A stretch of DNA of 33,587 nt from Usnea hakonensis (taxonomy: Eukaryota > Ascomycota > Lecanoromycetes > Lecanorales > Parmeliaceae), in the NCBI GenBank assembly GCA_013423325.1, contig BLJB01000406.1, positions 1 to 33,587 of the forward strand. The letters are read 5' to 3'. How positions within the stretch are numbered: the first letter of the stretch is position 1; each line of letters starts with the position of its first letter. Positions 1-11,627 of this stretch are shown piece by piece. The position numbers and the translations under genes are program-made. A model generated the notes under the pieces. It saw only the letters and a list, made by a program, of their open reading frames with translations. It was not told the origin of the DNA and made no database searches.

Positions 1-1250
1 TCTTAGATAGGCTAAGATATATAAGGTAATATTCGCCTTTAAAAAATACGAGCTAGTATATCTTATAAGGAGCCTAAAGAAATTTAATATAGAGATATTT
101 TTAGACTTTAAGAAAGTAAAAATAGACCCTAGCCTAAGTATTAAAGTACTAGGCTTATATATAAATACTAAACTCTAGTAGAGACTATATATTACCTAGC
201 TAATAATCTATACTATAGGATAAAAACGAGCCCTAGAATATCTTATTAGCTTAATATAGGGAGCGATATTTACTAGGTATTATATAATATATAGTATAGT
301 TATATACCCGATATTAATATTCGTAGTACCGATCTAGTACTATCCTTATAGGACTAAGGGATTCTCCCGGAAGCCCTCTAAGAAGCTAGCTAAGATATAA
401 AACGAGTATCTCCGTAAAGTAACTAGAATATATAGGGCTATATCTATTCTAGTTCTAGAGGCGGAAGTATTAATACCCCTATTAGAATATTAGCTAGATA
501 AGCTAGTACTATAATACTAGGCCCTATAAGGTACTTATATTACTATAAGAGAGGGTAATAAATAAATCGCTTAATATCTCTAGACTAGTAGAGGTAGAAG
601 GAGGAAGTTAAAGCCTATATCTATAGTAGAAAAGGAAATCTAGGCTCTTAAGGCTCTAAAAGAAAAGAGCTAGGATTAAGTAACTACTAATATAAAAAGA
701 AAGAAGGAATAGATTAATCTATTTAGAGATATTAAGGAATATTAGAGTATTAATATTATAAAATAGAAAATATAAGACTAATTTTATAATTAAAGATTAA
801 GGAAATAGGAAAAGTACTAATAAGAGATTTTAAATATAATAAGAATCCCCGCTTAAATAGGAGGCTTATATAATAGGAGATTTAATTATTATAGAATATT
901 AAGAAAAGTTAAGAGCTCGATTATTATCTAGATAAAGAGTAATAAAATCGGACTTAATATATTCCTTAATAGAATAAGGGTACTAGGGATTAACTCTAAC
1001 TATATATATAGATAGAGAAAGTAGAATATTAAATATATTCTCCTCTTCTATCTAGAATTATATAGAAATAGACTACGGCTACTTATAGAGATAGGTACCG
1101 GGGATTTCTAAATAATATTAATTACGACTAAAGGGATTCGGATAGCGGTAAGATAGATAGTTAATTTAGATTAATTAAATAGCTTCGAGCTAGCTAGTAA
1201 ATAACTTTAATAATTAAGACTACCCCTTAGGGTAGAGGAGACTACTAAGT
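1..1250 (+). pseudogene. LINE-A ORF2, C-terminal part (reverse transcriptase thumb and 3' domain)
   Basis: The plus-strand translation reads like the last third of a Tad-type LINE polyprotein. It starts just after the reverse-transcriptase active site (KYELVYLIRS near the start), then shows the thumb region, a LEAEVLIPLL stretch near 460-490 equivalent to the LE-E-PP-LY motif, and a C-terminal block near 900-1100 reading SSIIIQIKSNKIGLN then LLFYLELYRNRLRLL. Family members have a Cys-rich knuckle between these two; here it is degraded by C to Y changes. In-frame TAG and TAA sit where Gln or Trp is expected. The YADD motif lies left of the window. Family assignment is by eye; no search was run. 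Confidence 0.75.
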
Positions 1251-1534
1251 CTAAAAAGGGCGTACGAAGAAAAGATCGTACTAGCCCTTAGGGGCCGAGG
1301 CGGTTAAGGGAAATAAATATAGAAACTAGAAAAGTTAAAATATAAAAGAAAAAAGATACGCGATAGTATACTAAAACTCCTTAAGAGTATAATAGAGGGA
1401 AAATATATTATTTAATTAGAATTTTTATCTAGGGGTTTATCTTTAGATTTTTTCGATACCTAGCTCTACTAGCTTAGCGATAATGGTACCCTTATTAGCT
1501 TATATTAAGTAGCTAGTATAGGCGTATAATATAA

Positions 1535-1550
1535 TCAATCAATCAATCAA
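1535..1550 (+). repeat. LINE-A 3' tandem tail (tcaa)4
   Basis: Four tcaa units end the element. Fungal Tad-like LINEs often end in short tandem repeats instead of poly(A). The tail is not RIP-mutated although it contains CA four times. Confidence 0.85.
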
Positions 1551-4500
1551 GTATTTAATAATCTTTTATATATTATTAAATTTACTATTATCTATATTAT
1601 GTTATATAAAATCTTTATTTTTATTTTTCTATTTAATCTAGTACTTAAGGTATCTTTATAGCTTTTTAGATTTTAGAATTATCTTGAGTTCCTATTCGTT
1701 ATAATTATTAATATTAGTAGATATAGGCTCTAGATTTATCTAGCCTAAAAATAGATTAATTATAATAATTAATAGTAACTTTAGATAAAATATATTATAA
1801 ATTTTTATAGTTAATAGAAATTCTAAATAATATAATATTTCTATTTTAGCTATAATTTAGAAAGGCCTATATCTCTTATTATTAAGCTTTTTAAATAGGC
1901 GTATAGTAATAATATTCTTATTATTAAAAAAGATTATATCCCCTTTATCAAACTTTATATCTTAATATTTATAATTTATATATTTAACTATAACTTTTTA
2001 AACGTCTTTTATATTATAGTATATATACTCGAGTATATTTTATATATAATCTATAATATTCTCTATCTTTACTAAATCTAGACGCTTTTTAATAGTTTTA
2101 TATATTATTATATCTAGATAGAGGCTTATTTAAGGGTAGAATCCTCTATTAGTAAAAAATAAGATTAGTTTTATAGACTTAGAAATAATATTATTATTTA
2201 TAAACTTAATAATTAAGAGCTATTTCGATTAGTCGTTTTATATATATAAATAGTATATATAAAGATAGTATTCTAGATCCTAATTAGCTTATTTAGTCTA
2301 GTTATTAATCTCTAAATAAAACGCTATTAAGAGCTTTACTTATATATCTAATTATTTATAGAAAGACTTCTATATTATAGTTATAAACTAGGGTTCTCTA
2401 TTTAAAATAATAAATATAGAAAGACTATATAAGTAGAAGATTTCTTAAATTAATATTTAGATAGTAACCTTAGAGGATATACTATAATTAATATTAATAA
2501 AGAGGATATAGTATTATTTTTTTATTAATTAATTAATAATAATATAAATTATATTATAGCCCTCTAACTCTAAAAGGCCTATAATAAAATTAATTAATAT
2601 ATTCTACTATCTTTTATAAGGGATTAATAAAGACTAGAGAAGATTATATTTATAATTATATAATATTTTAGCTTTTTAATACGCGTAATAATTATCTATA
2701 TAAGTAGTAATAATAGATTTTATACCTTACTAGTAGTACTCCCTTTTAATTAGAAAATATATATATATTACGCCTAAATAATTAATAGCTAGTTAGTTAT
2801 ATATATTCTATATAAACTTTATAAAGAAGTTATTAATAATCTATAATTAATTCTTATAGTAGAGAATATTATTTAAGACTAAGTAGTTTAATAAAGAGAT
2901 ATTTTTATACTTAGTTTTCTAATCTATAATAGTTTTTTTAAATTTAGAGTACTCTTTATCTTCTATATTTATTTAAAAGATATAATAATAAATTAGATTA
3001 TTAATATTCTAGATAATAATATCTATCTTATCTAATTCTAGTTATTTAGGGGTTAGAATTATCTAGTATTAATATCGAGTATAATTATTATTTAGATTAG
3101 TAAATTTAAAACTAAGTATTTTTATTAAGGTATCTATCTTACTATTTTAAAGGCCTAGCCTATAGATAATCTTAATATTAAATTTAAAAAGTATATTAAG
3201 ATATTTAGTCTAATAATAACTTAAGTCTTATTTTTCTATAAAGTATATAAGGCCTTTATAGTCTATAAAAATTTATATAGAAAAATTAATATATTTTAAT
3301 TTAAACCTTTAATACTTTAAATAGTAGATTATAACTAGTAATTTCTTATTATAAATCTAGTAATTATATTTTATAAAGATTAGATTCTTACTATAGTAAA
3401 CTATTAGGTATAGTACTCTATTATTATTATACTAGAAAAGAACTTTATTATTAATATAATTAAAAAAGTCTATCTCGAGTATAGTTTCCCTTATTATATT
3501 AAAATATCTAAGTATTAGAATATAAATAAAGAGGTCTTTTATAGCTTTAAAAGCTTTTTAATAAATTTCGAACTATATAAATATAACGTCCTTTTATATA
3601 AATAATATTATAGAGTATATAATTCTAGAGAAATCCTTTATAAAGTAGTAATAGAAGTTATAGAAATCTATAAAAGTCTAAATCTTTTTCAGATTACGCG
3701 ATCTTTATTAATTAAATACTATATTAATTTTATCTAGATTAATATAAAGGCTATCTATTAATATTAGAAGTCCTAAAAACTTAGTCTTTTATATATAGAA
3801 TTCGTATTTAAAGATATTAATCTAGAGACTAGCTTTATATAGTTTCTATAGAACTATATAAATATATTTAATATACTTATCTTTTATCTTACTATAAATA
3901 AGAATATTATTAAAATAGATTTAATAGAAGACGTTAAGATATTTAAGGAAGATATTATTTATATACTATTAATATAAGACGGGTCTATTAGTAAAATTAA
4001 AAAAAAGTATATAATACTTATAAACTTTAAAAGATATAATAAATATAGTATAATCTTTACTCTTAAAATCTATATAAAGCTTATTAAATATAGCTATAAT
4101 ATTAAAATAGATAAGATATTTATATTTATAAATTTATATAAAAATCTTATTTATTAATAGAATAAGATATTAGTTCCTTTTAGTAATTATATTTAGTTTA
4201 TAATAATCTATATAGAAGCGGAGTTCTCTATTTAGTTTCTTAATAAATAGTATAGAGAAAATATATAAAGTCTTATTTAGAATAATAAATTATTTTTTTT
4301 AGATTTTTTTCTAGATACTTCTTTATCTATTCTAATTTATAACTAAATATAAGATAGATATAGCTCTAGAATATCTTTAACTTATTTAAATTATTTATAA
4401 ACTTAAGCTTATAATTATATAATTAATAAAGAGATAACTCGTTTAGTTTATTTTTATTAAATATATTTATATAATCTTAATACTCGTTAAATACGAGTTA

Positions 4501-5560
4501 TTTAATCTAGAAGAAGTCTAAGTTCTTAATAATATTAATTATTATTATATTAGATCTATAGTACTTTTTATACTTTTTTCTAAAACTATATATATATTCT
4601 ATATTATATTTAATTATTAAGGCCGAAATAGTATATTTTAATATAAAGATATTTTTCTTTATAATTATTAAAATAAATAATCTATATTTCTATTTTCTTA
4701 TATAATAATAAAATATAGTAGTATTAATTTTATAGATATCTAAGTTATCTTTTAGCTACTTTAAAATAGATAATCTCTATATTCTTAATTTAGAGAAGGA
4801 AGTAAGGGGAGCTTCTAAGAAAATATTTTTAGAGGAAGAAATATTTTAAAAGATTTCTAAAATAGAAGCGGGTTAATAGAAGTTAATAATAAAAGTATAT
4901 TAAGTACCTTCTAAAATAAAGTTAGATTAATAAATATTTAATTAATAATAGTAATAATAAAGATAGAAGGCGTTTTAATAAATTATAAATCTCTATCTTT
5001 TAATACTACGTTACCCTTATATTTATATTAACCCGATATAAATAATAGCTTATTCTAAAATATATTAAATATAACTCTATATTTATTTATTTAAGGTTTA
5101 TCTAGTATTATATTATATTATAGAGATATAATTAATATAGAATATAAACTTTTCTAGTAATTACTAATAATTAATATAAAAAGTATAAAATAAATAATTA
5201 GCTTTTTTAATAATTAGTCGTTATAATTCCTAAATAGTTTTAATATAGAGAGTAGAATTAGTTTAATCTAAAGCTTCTTATAAATCTTAGATATAAAGGT
5301 TTTATTAATTATTATATAGGCCCTAATATAACTATAATTAACTAGAGAGTCTTTTAATATATATTTTTAATTATTTAATTTAAGAGTATTTATAGCCCTA
5401 AATATATAATATACTAGGGGGTCCTTTATAATCTCCGCTAAATATACTTTATCTCTTATTATAATTTTAGAAGAGGTTACTTATTTCCTAAACCTATAAT
5501 AGAGTAAATATTATTATTACTAGAATCCTCCTCTCTTATAATAAGATAAATATTAATATC
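1551..5560 (-). pseudogene. Gypsy-1 pol (protease region, RT, RNase H, integrase, chromodomain)
   Basis: Domains are recognised from the minus-strand translation despite many stops. The RT active site reads YFNNILIYS (YFNN at 3906-3917), the expected YLDDILIYS with Asp codons turned to Asn. RNase H lies at about 3240-3600 with IYNKKLLVIIYYL (usual IYDKELLAIV) and, further on, IFIDYKGLIYF (usual DHKNLEYF). Integrase is at about 2000-2800, with a YLGVIY to KAKI zinc-binding remnant followed by INFIIGLLELEGYN (usual DFITGLP-S-G). The chromodomain is at about 1560-1720 (ELKIILKSKK, then a YLVKWKGY-like stretch). The right boundary with gag is approximate. Domain order places it with chromoviruses of the Tf1/sushi type. 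Confidence 0.8.
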
Positions 5561-6640
5561 TATACTATTAGCCTTTTTTAGATAAAAGTAGTTAGACTTT
5601 TTATAGCTAGGCTTACTATAATAGAAATAAATAATCTTATTATTATTTTTAGATTTTTTAATAAAGGTAGAAGTTTCTACGCGTTTAAATAGTATTTCTT
5701 TTATACTATATAACTTTCTAATATCCTTATTAAACTTAGAACGTTTTAATTTCTTAATATTATTTTAATAATAAATTATATAATTAATATCTTTCTACTA
5801 AATATAATATATATAGATTTCTTTAAGAGGTATCTAATAGCTTATTATATAATCTCTAAAGATATTTATTAATCTAGGGAAAAGATAATTATAGATATCT
5901 TATTATAAATCGTCCTCGTCTAAACTAGCTATATTATTAAATCTAGAGAATTTAATATAGAAGTCTTAAAATAGTAGTAATCTTATAAAGAAGCCATTAT
6001 ATTCGAATTTAGTTTTTATAATATAATTTATATCTTTATAAACTAATATAAAATATTTAAAAAGATTATTTATAAATATATAGAAATTAGAATAACTCTA
6101 GTAGTTTTAGTTTAATATAAATATAGCTACTTTACTTTCTAGGTAAAATAGAATATAAGCTAACTTAATTAAATTAATAATATAATAATCTTTATTTATT
6201 ATAAGCTTATATTTAATTTAATATACCTATTCCTCCTAAATAGGATTAATTCTATTTATAAATATAGAAGGGTCTAGTAATTTTCTAATAAGATATTTCT
6301 TTTTTAAGGCGATAATAAAAATCTCTTTATACTTCTTTTCAGATTAAAATCTATTAGATTTAATCTTTTTAGCCTCTTTTAATTTATCTTATAATAGTTT
6401 ATAATTCTTTACTACTTCGAAAAAGATATCCCTATTTAATTAAATCTTATTAATATACTCTAATAGCTTTTAGGGGTTATCTAAGGCCTAGGACTAGAGC
6501 TATTTAATAGATACTATAATCTATAGATTTATAGTAATTATATTATTATCTATAGAGATTAGAATATATAATATTTATTAATTTATAACCTCTTTTACTA
6601 TATATTCGAGTTTCTAATTTATCTTAGTTTTTACTATATT
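5560..6640 (-). pseudogene. Gypsy-1 gag with degraded CCHC zinc knuckle
   Basis: The minus strand at 5580-5629 reads YFYYSKPSYKKSNYFYLKK. This has exactly C-X2-C-X4-H-X4-C spacing if the Tyr residues at the ligand positions are RIP products of Cys (TGT to TAT) and His (CAC to TAC). Upstream (to the right) the frame is gag-like but too decayed to assign a start. The right limit at about 6640 is a guess, set by an A/G-rich tract (6646-6680) that looks noncoding. Confidence 0.65.
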
Positions 6641-6833
6641 AATATAGTAAAAAAAAAAGAGAAGGGGGAGAAAAAAAATAGAAAAAAATAAAAATATTAA
6701 AAAATAGATATTAAAAGATAAGTTTATAATAAATATCTTAATATAATTATATATTTATTAAATTATAAGCCCTAAATATTTAATATACTATAATACGAGT
6801 ACTTTCGAATATTATTTACTTAATAGGGGGGTT

Positions 6834-7459
6834 TATTATAACGTCGTTATTATAGAGTAAGGTAGAGTACGTACTTCTATAACCTCTTAGATAGATATAA
6901 TAAATTTAATAAAAAAATAAATATAAAGTCGTTCTTTTTTAGAGAATAACTAAAGGTTTTTTAATAATATTTTAGCGTCTTCTTTATAATTTATAAGTTA
7001 TATAAATAATACGAGTTTTTTTTATCTTTATATTATATAAAGAATTAAACTTATTTATCTTTTAGGCCTTCTAAATCTAAATTATTAGTACTATTAATAT
7101 ATTTTATATATAGTATATTCTATAAGACGATTTAATATACCTATTTAATAAGGCCTATCTAGGGATACGAAGTCTTTCCTATTAATAAAGAAGAAAAAAA
7201 CCGAGCTCCTATAAGCTAAATTTTTTAATTCGTAAACTATAAACTATAAATATAATAAGAGGGCGACCTAGTTATAGTATTAGAACTAGTATAGAGATAA
7301 TATTATATAAGTATATTAAATAAAATAACTAGGTAAGGAGCCTATATATAGGAAGGAAGAAGATATAAATATATAGAGAGCTAGGTCGCCAAGCCACTAG
7401 TCCCGATTAGGCACCGGCCTTAATAACTATATATTGAGAGGTAGAGACCGCTCGTGACA
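6834..7459 (-). repeat. Gypsy-1 5' LTR (626 bp)
   Basis: On the minus strand the block begins TGTCACGAGCGG and ends CGTTATAATA, compatible with TG..CA ends in which the inner CA was turned to TA. The outer 75 bp (7385-7459) keep CA and TG while the rest does not, as at the outer ends of the other elements here. Next to the outer end, the element X reading frame stops abruptly. The partner LTR is outside the window, so the inner boundary is inferred only. A six-G run (6826-6831) touches the inner end. Confidence 0.6.
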
Positions 7460-7757
7460 ATATCGAGAAGATTATAATATTATTAATATAGATATAATAG
7501 AAAGATTAAAAAGGATATAAGATTCTATTAATTATATATTAGATATAAGTAGATAAATTATAAAATTCTATTATTAAAACTTTAAATATTTCCTAACCTC
7601 GATATAATAAGATAGTTAATCTATAGCGATACTTCTATTTTATCTACTATTAGTAGAAAAATAACGTAGCGTTAATAGTCGAAATATAAGTATAGTTTAT
7701 AAGTAATAATAGAATCTTAGTTTAAGATAATATCGAGTATATACTAGGTACTATAAT
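7460..7757 (-). pseudogene. Element X reverse transcriptase, central part
   Basis: The minus strand reads the palm of a Gypsy-type RT: TLFFYQQ, RYRLTILLYRG, EIFKVLIIEFYN, and YINNIIIFS as the active site (YINN at 7479-7490, expected YVDD with both Asp turned to Asn by RIP). Its N-terminal neighbour is found 15.5 kb away at 23279-23460, ending in DIQTLNKIM, and the two join across the Gypsy-2 TSD to restore the usual RALNKI-MPD-YPIPSQ order. The fragment ends at the Gypsy-1 LTR, and the remaining RT lies beyond the left edge. TAG codons sit at Gln/Trp positions. Confidence 0.85.
7753..7757. repeat. Gypsy-2 target-site duplication, left copy (ataat)
   Basis: These five bases directly before the TG of the left LTR are repeated at 23279-23283 directly after the CA of the right LTR. 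Five bp is the usual Ty3/Gypsy duplication length. Confidence 0.9.
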
Positions 7758-7912
7758 TGCTACGGTAGTACCTAAGGCCTTAGTATTTGCTATGGCTCTT
7801 ACTAATTTACTAGGTCTTAGTATTTACTTAAGTATTCACTTTCTTCTAGATAGATTCTTTATTAATTTACTATACTATTTAATAATTTATATTATACTAT
7901 TATACTCTTATA
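7758..7912 (+). repeat. Gypsy-2 5' LTR (155 bp)
   Basis: It starts TGCTACGGTAG and ends CTCTTATA (CA turned to TA). The partner at 23124-23278 has the same length; differences are C/T or G/A. Its outer 40 bp keep TG dinucleotides that are TA in the other LTR, and the reverse holds at the inner end. Confidence 0.93.
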
Positions 7913-7933
7913 GAATAGTAGTAATATCTATTT

Positions 7934-7970
7934 TATACTAATAGCTACTATTTAAGTAGCTATTAGTATA
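7934..7970. repeat. Perfect 16-bp inverted repeat in the Gypsy-2 leader
   Basis: Arms at 7934-7949 and 7955-7970 are exact reverse complements (tatactaatagctact in the left arm), separated by the five bases attta. The structure begins 22 bp after the LTR. Retroelement leaders often hold stem-loops for packaging or dimerisation, but function here is unknown. Confidence 0.75.
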
Positions 7971-8890
7971 CTAGATCTATTAGATTACTAGACGTAATCG
8001 TATTACTAGTTATATTATTACTTTTATTACTACTTCCGCTATAACTACTAAAGGCTTTATAGTCCTTCTAAAGCCTTTTATAGGTACTTAATTACTTCTT
8101 TATTACTTTTACCTCTTATATCTTTATTATAGTCTTCTATAGGCTATCTACTACCTTTTTAGACTTTTTTATAGTACTATATCTATTAATAACCTCTATA
8201 GACTCGTCTAAGAAAGGCTACTATAGGCTATTGATAGCCTTTTTAGACTCTTTTACTATAATCTAATTACCCTTTTAGCTATTAGTTAGACTAGCCTATT
8301 AGTTATAAGTCGAAAATAGTATTATTACTCTAAATATTACTACTCTAACTATAGCTTATAAGATTATTAAATTTACTAATATTAATTACTCTTACTTATA
8401 ATTAATCGAGTATTTAACTACTTTCTATATATACTATATTATAAACTATATTCCTAAACCGATACTATTATAATAAATATTATCTAATTAAGATTATTAT
8501 ATATAAGTATAATCCTAGTTATTCGATTCGCCCTAGCTACTATCCTAGGCTATTAATAAGTCTACCTTTTAAAGTACTCTTAGATAATTTAATATAGTAA
8601 TAAGAGACCTTAGAGAGTTACTATTATTACTAGAGATAGCTCTAGTATACTAGATCTAGCTATTATATCTATATCTAATATATTAGATTCTTCTACTACC
8701 CCTTATACTACCTCTAATATTATTTTATTAAAGCCTTCTAGTATAGCTAATATAGATTAAGGTTAAGTTTTAACTTAAAATAGTTAATTAGCTATAATAG
8801 TAGATTCTAAACTCCTATAAGCTATACGTTAGATAATTTATAATAATATAAAGGTCCTAAAAAATAATCTCTATAATACTATATAATAAC
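7971..8890 (+). other. Gypsy-2 leader and probable gag N-terminus with an 84-bp direct repeat
   Basis: No domain is recognisable here. An imperfect direct repeat (8137-8180 and 8221-8264, period 84 bp), each starting ctataggcta, encodes similar peptides on the plus strand (FYRLSTTFLDFF, then YYRLLIAFLDSF), so it may be a repeated gag N-terminal segment. Several aaggcttt / cttctaaag words also recur. The gag start cannot be placed. Confidence 0.45.
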
Positions 8891-9720
8891 AGCTTATAGT
8901 AATAGTACTATAATCTATATAAGTAGTTATCTAATCTATTATATAGTAGCCCGAAGCTTATAATAAATTATATATTAAAGATTTAGAATACTTCGATCTA
9001 GACTATAAAAGTAAATATAATAAGACTATTATTAATATTAGATAATATATTTACTATTATAATATATTTATCTAGATTAATTATTTTAAGGATTTAGCTA
9101 AGATATACTTTAATATTAATATAAAACTAATAATTATTTAAGCTCTATATAATAGTACCTTAATTTAGTACTCTATTAAACTTAATAAGCTTAAAAAGAA
9201 CTTACTTTATAATATCTTAATAAACTATTAATATATTATAATTATTAATAGGTTTAAAAAAAAGGGTCCTAATATATAGGATATATTAAACTATTATAGT
9301 TATTCGCTATAGAATACTAAAAATAGATATACCCTATAGACTTATATATAAGATATTATTTAATATATTAAGACTATAAGATTATTATTATATAATTAAT
9401 TATTATTTATCTATATTAAGATATATTTTAAATTTCGAATCTATCTAGTAGAGTCTACTATAACTACTACTTTTACTAGCTTTCTTAATTAGCTAGATAC
9501 TAAGTAAAACGCCTTTTATAATATTATATAAGATAAGTTAGATAATAGAAGCCTTTATTAGATCTTATAGATTAATAGAAATAATAATAGAGATAAGTAA
9601 CTATAGTACTAATTTCATAGATTATAAAAGATATATTAGATTCTATTATAATCTTTTATACTAGTCTATTAGTCTACTTTCTATTAGTATTAGTATCCTC
9701 TATATTAATATAGATAGCTA
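8890..9720 (+). pseudogene. Gypsy-2 gag core
   Basis: The plus-strand translation has the pattern of fungal Gypsy gag proteins: YFDLDYKSKYN near 8990, an IYYYNIFIQINYFKDLAK stretch, then a LYNSTL..YSIKLNKLK block near 9150-9200 (usual LRG-AL-WY-EL), a RFKKKGPNIQDIL segment (usual RFK-P), and an EFTIITTFTSFLNQLDTKQNAFYNII stretch near 9450-9530, here given in two overlapping motifs: FTSFLNQLDTKQ and NAFYNII. In-frame stops interrupt all of it. Gag forms the particle and binds element RNA. Both ends are approximate. Confidence 0.6.
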
Positions 9721-10177
9721 TACTAGAATAACTATTAAAGTAACTATTTATATTAGAGTAACAATAATACTCTATAGGCTCTACTACTACCTCTAAATAT
9801 AAATTAATAACCTTAAGTAGCTTAAGTAGGTTAAGGATACGATACTTAGACCTATCCTAATAAAGTATTATAATAGGGCGGATATATAAAGTAAGAGCTA
9901 ATAGAAAACTTTAATAATATAGCTATAAAAGACTATAATAGGCCTTAGAGGCCTCGTAATATCTTTTATAGATATAGTAATCAGCCTTATACTACCGTAT
10001 ATTAAGGAGAGGAAGAGTAGACCGAGGAACCGAATCTAGATACTAACTATAAGGAGGCCTATAATAATAATTCGGAAGCTAAAGAAGACTTCTATAATAA
10101 CAAGGATCTATTATATTATTTATTACGAAAAGACGAATTTTAGTCTAATATATACTTTACTAGCTCGTTATAGCCTT

Positions 10178-10256
10178 TATTATTTATCTATTATTATTAT
10201 TAAATACTATTTACGTTTAAGAATCTACTATATAAGTATTTAAGAAGTCGGGAGTA
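10178..10256 (+). other. C2H2-like zinc finger remnant in Gypsy-2
   Basis: The plus strand reads YYYYQILFTF then KNLLYKYLRSREY (the Q is a TAA codon). This fits a C-X2-C-X-F-X5-L-X-K-X-L-X4-C finger whose Cys and His codons became Tyr. Element X shows a matching motif on the minus strand near 30270-30345. Such a finger, not a retroviral CCHC knuckle, precedes the protease region in both elements. Confidence 0.5.
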
Positions 10257-10479
10257 CTAATAATTAAAGTTAACTTCTAATTCTAAAAAGTTAACTTCTA
10301 AAGCTTTTATTAATTATACTTATAATACTACTAAAATAATTAAGTTAAATATTAGGAAGTCTATAAAGTAATTATAATCTACCTCTAGATACTTACTATA
10401 ACTATACTACTACTTATATATTATAATAAAATTAAGCCTTACTATTATAGCGGAAATAATCTATTAGAATACTAAATAC

Positions 10480-11532
10480 TCTATTATCCTAATAAATCGC
10501 GCTTTTCTAAAATTATAGCTACTAAGATATATTATTCTTAAAAAGGATTTACTACTTATAATATATAGAATTAAATTAAATAGCTACTCTATTATAAAAT
10601 ATATTAATCTAGATATCTATATATTAGAAAGATATAATAATCGGGCTATTAATACTTTAATTTAGTATCCTATCTTTATAATTAATAATTTTAAAATAAA
10701 GATATTTATTAAAATAAATATTTTAGCCTTAAAAGATATTAATTTAATTATCTTTATATATACTAGCTATATTAGTAATTATCGTATTATATTTAATTTT
10801 ACGGTAATATTAATAAGGCCTTTTATTAAGTAAGATATTATATTTAGAAAGTCTATTACTATTTCTATTAAGTCTTACTTCGCGATTCTAATAAAGTAAT
10901 ATAATCTTAATCTACTTACTAGAGACTATATATTTAAACTAGTAGATAGATATCTAGTTATATTATTTATTATACTAGTTAATTTATCTTTCTATATAGT
11001 ATTTATTAGAAATAACTCTAATAACTCTATTAGCCTCCTTAGAAGGCTTTAAATTAGATCCGTTATAAATATTAAAGCTAATAGATACTACTATATCTTA
11101 TTATAAAAAGTTAACCTAGCTATTAAGCTTTTTAAATAAATCTATATAATCTTATAGAGTAAGAAAGCTTTTACTTAGCTAATAGATATATTACGGAAAC
11201 CTTTAAAGCCTATTATAACTAAATCTAAAAAGCCTTTAAGTAATCCTATTAAGAAGCTATAATAGGCTTCTATAAATCGCCTTTAAAAGCCTTCTATAGA
11301 TACCCTTTATAAGATTACCCTATTAAATAGAATAATAGTCTATAGTATTAATAAGGATATTATAAAGCTTACTATAATTATTAATAAGTTTATAGAGCTA
11401 TAGTATAATAAGAAAGATATTATTAATCTACTATAAAAGAACTAGATAAGGATCTTATTATATCTAGGTTAGAAATCTAAAATTATAGAAAAGCTAAAAG
11501 TCTATTATTTAAATATTAAGAATTATACTATT
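10480..11532 (+). pseudogene. Gypsy-2 pol, first segment: retropepsin-like region and linker to RT
   Basis: Readable blocks are INRAFLKL (10495-10520), KYINLDIYILERYNN near 10600, KIKIFIKINILALKDINLI near 10690-10750 (usual K-LIG-DIL-P) and, near 10990-11080, FIRNNSNNSISLLRRL (usual VRNDS--P--LPR). Around 11340-11520 comes a linker (INKDIIKLTIIINKFIEL then LLQKNQIRILL) that in relatives directly precedes the RT. The segment stops at the LINE-C TSD and its continuation starts at 19256. The same blocks occur in element X on the minus strand, so the two belong to one clade. Confidence 0.6.
11521..11532. repeat. LINE-C target-site duplication, left copy (12 bp)
   Basis: The 12 bases aattatactatt recur exactly at 19256-19267. 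They are part of the Gypsy-2 pol frame, which reads through once one copy and the insertion are removed. Confidence 0.9.
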
Positions 11533-11608
11533 TGAATTTTGAATTTGAATTTATACGTCGTGTCTACCTAAACTTCGAAAGGTAATTACGGGATCCTTTA
11601 ACTCTTAT
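11533..11608 (-). repeat. LINE-C 3' terminus
   Basis: The last 72 bases (11537-11608) are identical to 33516-33587 and keep TG and CG. The tail consists of (tt)gaattt units, which on the element strand are attca(a) repeats. Confidence 0.88.
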
Positions 11609-11627
11609 NNNNNNNNNNNNNNNNNNN
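11609..11627. other. Assembly gap (19 N)
   Basis: Nineteen N bases lie inside LINE-C. The true gap is probably longer, because the LINE lacks its whole ORF2. Confidence 0.99.

Larger units (their letters stand above)
1..1550 (+). mobile_element. LINE-A: 3' part of a RIP-mutated Tad-like non-LTR retrotransposon
   Basis: The element enters from the left window edge, so its 5' part is not seen. It carries the end of a reverse-transcriptase ORF, about 280 bp of 3' untranslated DNA and a tail of tandem tcaa units at 1535-1550. No CA or TG appears until about position 1485, but the last 70 bases keep TG and CA. It is inserted just past the chromodomain of Gypsy-1, so it is younger than that element. 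The TSD cannot be checked because the left flank is outside the window. The tail and the preceding gtagctagtataggcg motif recur in the 30-bp insertion at 31211-31240, which supports this 3' end. Confidence 0.85.
1551..7459 (-). mobile_element. Gypsy-1: RIP-mutated chromodomain Ty3/Gypsy retrotransposon, 3' LTR cut off
   Basis: Reading the minus strand from right to left gives a 5' LTR (6834-7459), a leader, gag with a CCHC knuckle, and pol ordered reverse transcriptase, RNase H, integrase, chromodomain. LINE-A interrupts it directly after the chromodomain; its 3' LTR should lie beyond the left window edge. It sits in the reverse transcriptase of element X: the right boundary is the last base of the LTR (..gtgaca at 7459), followed by the presumed 5-bp TSD atatc (7460-7464), of which only one copy is in the window. 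Heavy RIP has left no open frame of useful length. Confidence 0.85.

Noticed and set aside
1535..1550. Short tandem units (tcaa, ggatt, gaattt) as CRISPR-like or telomeric repeats
   Set aside because: They sit at LINE 3' ends next to TSDs and are LINE tails.
6646..6680. A/G-rich tract as the polypurine tract of Gypsy-1
   Set aside because: It lies on the 5' side of gag, not beside the 3' LTR; more likely leader sequence.
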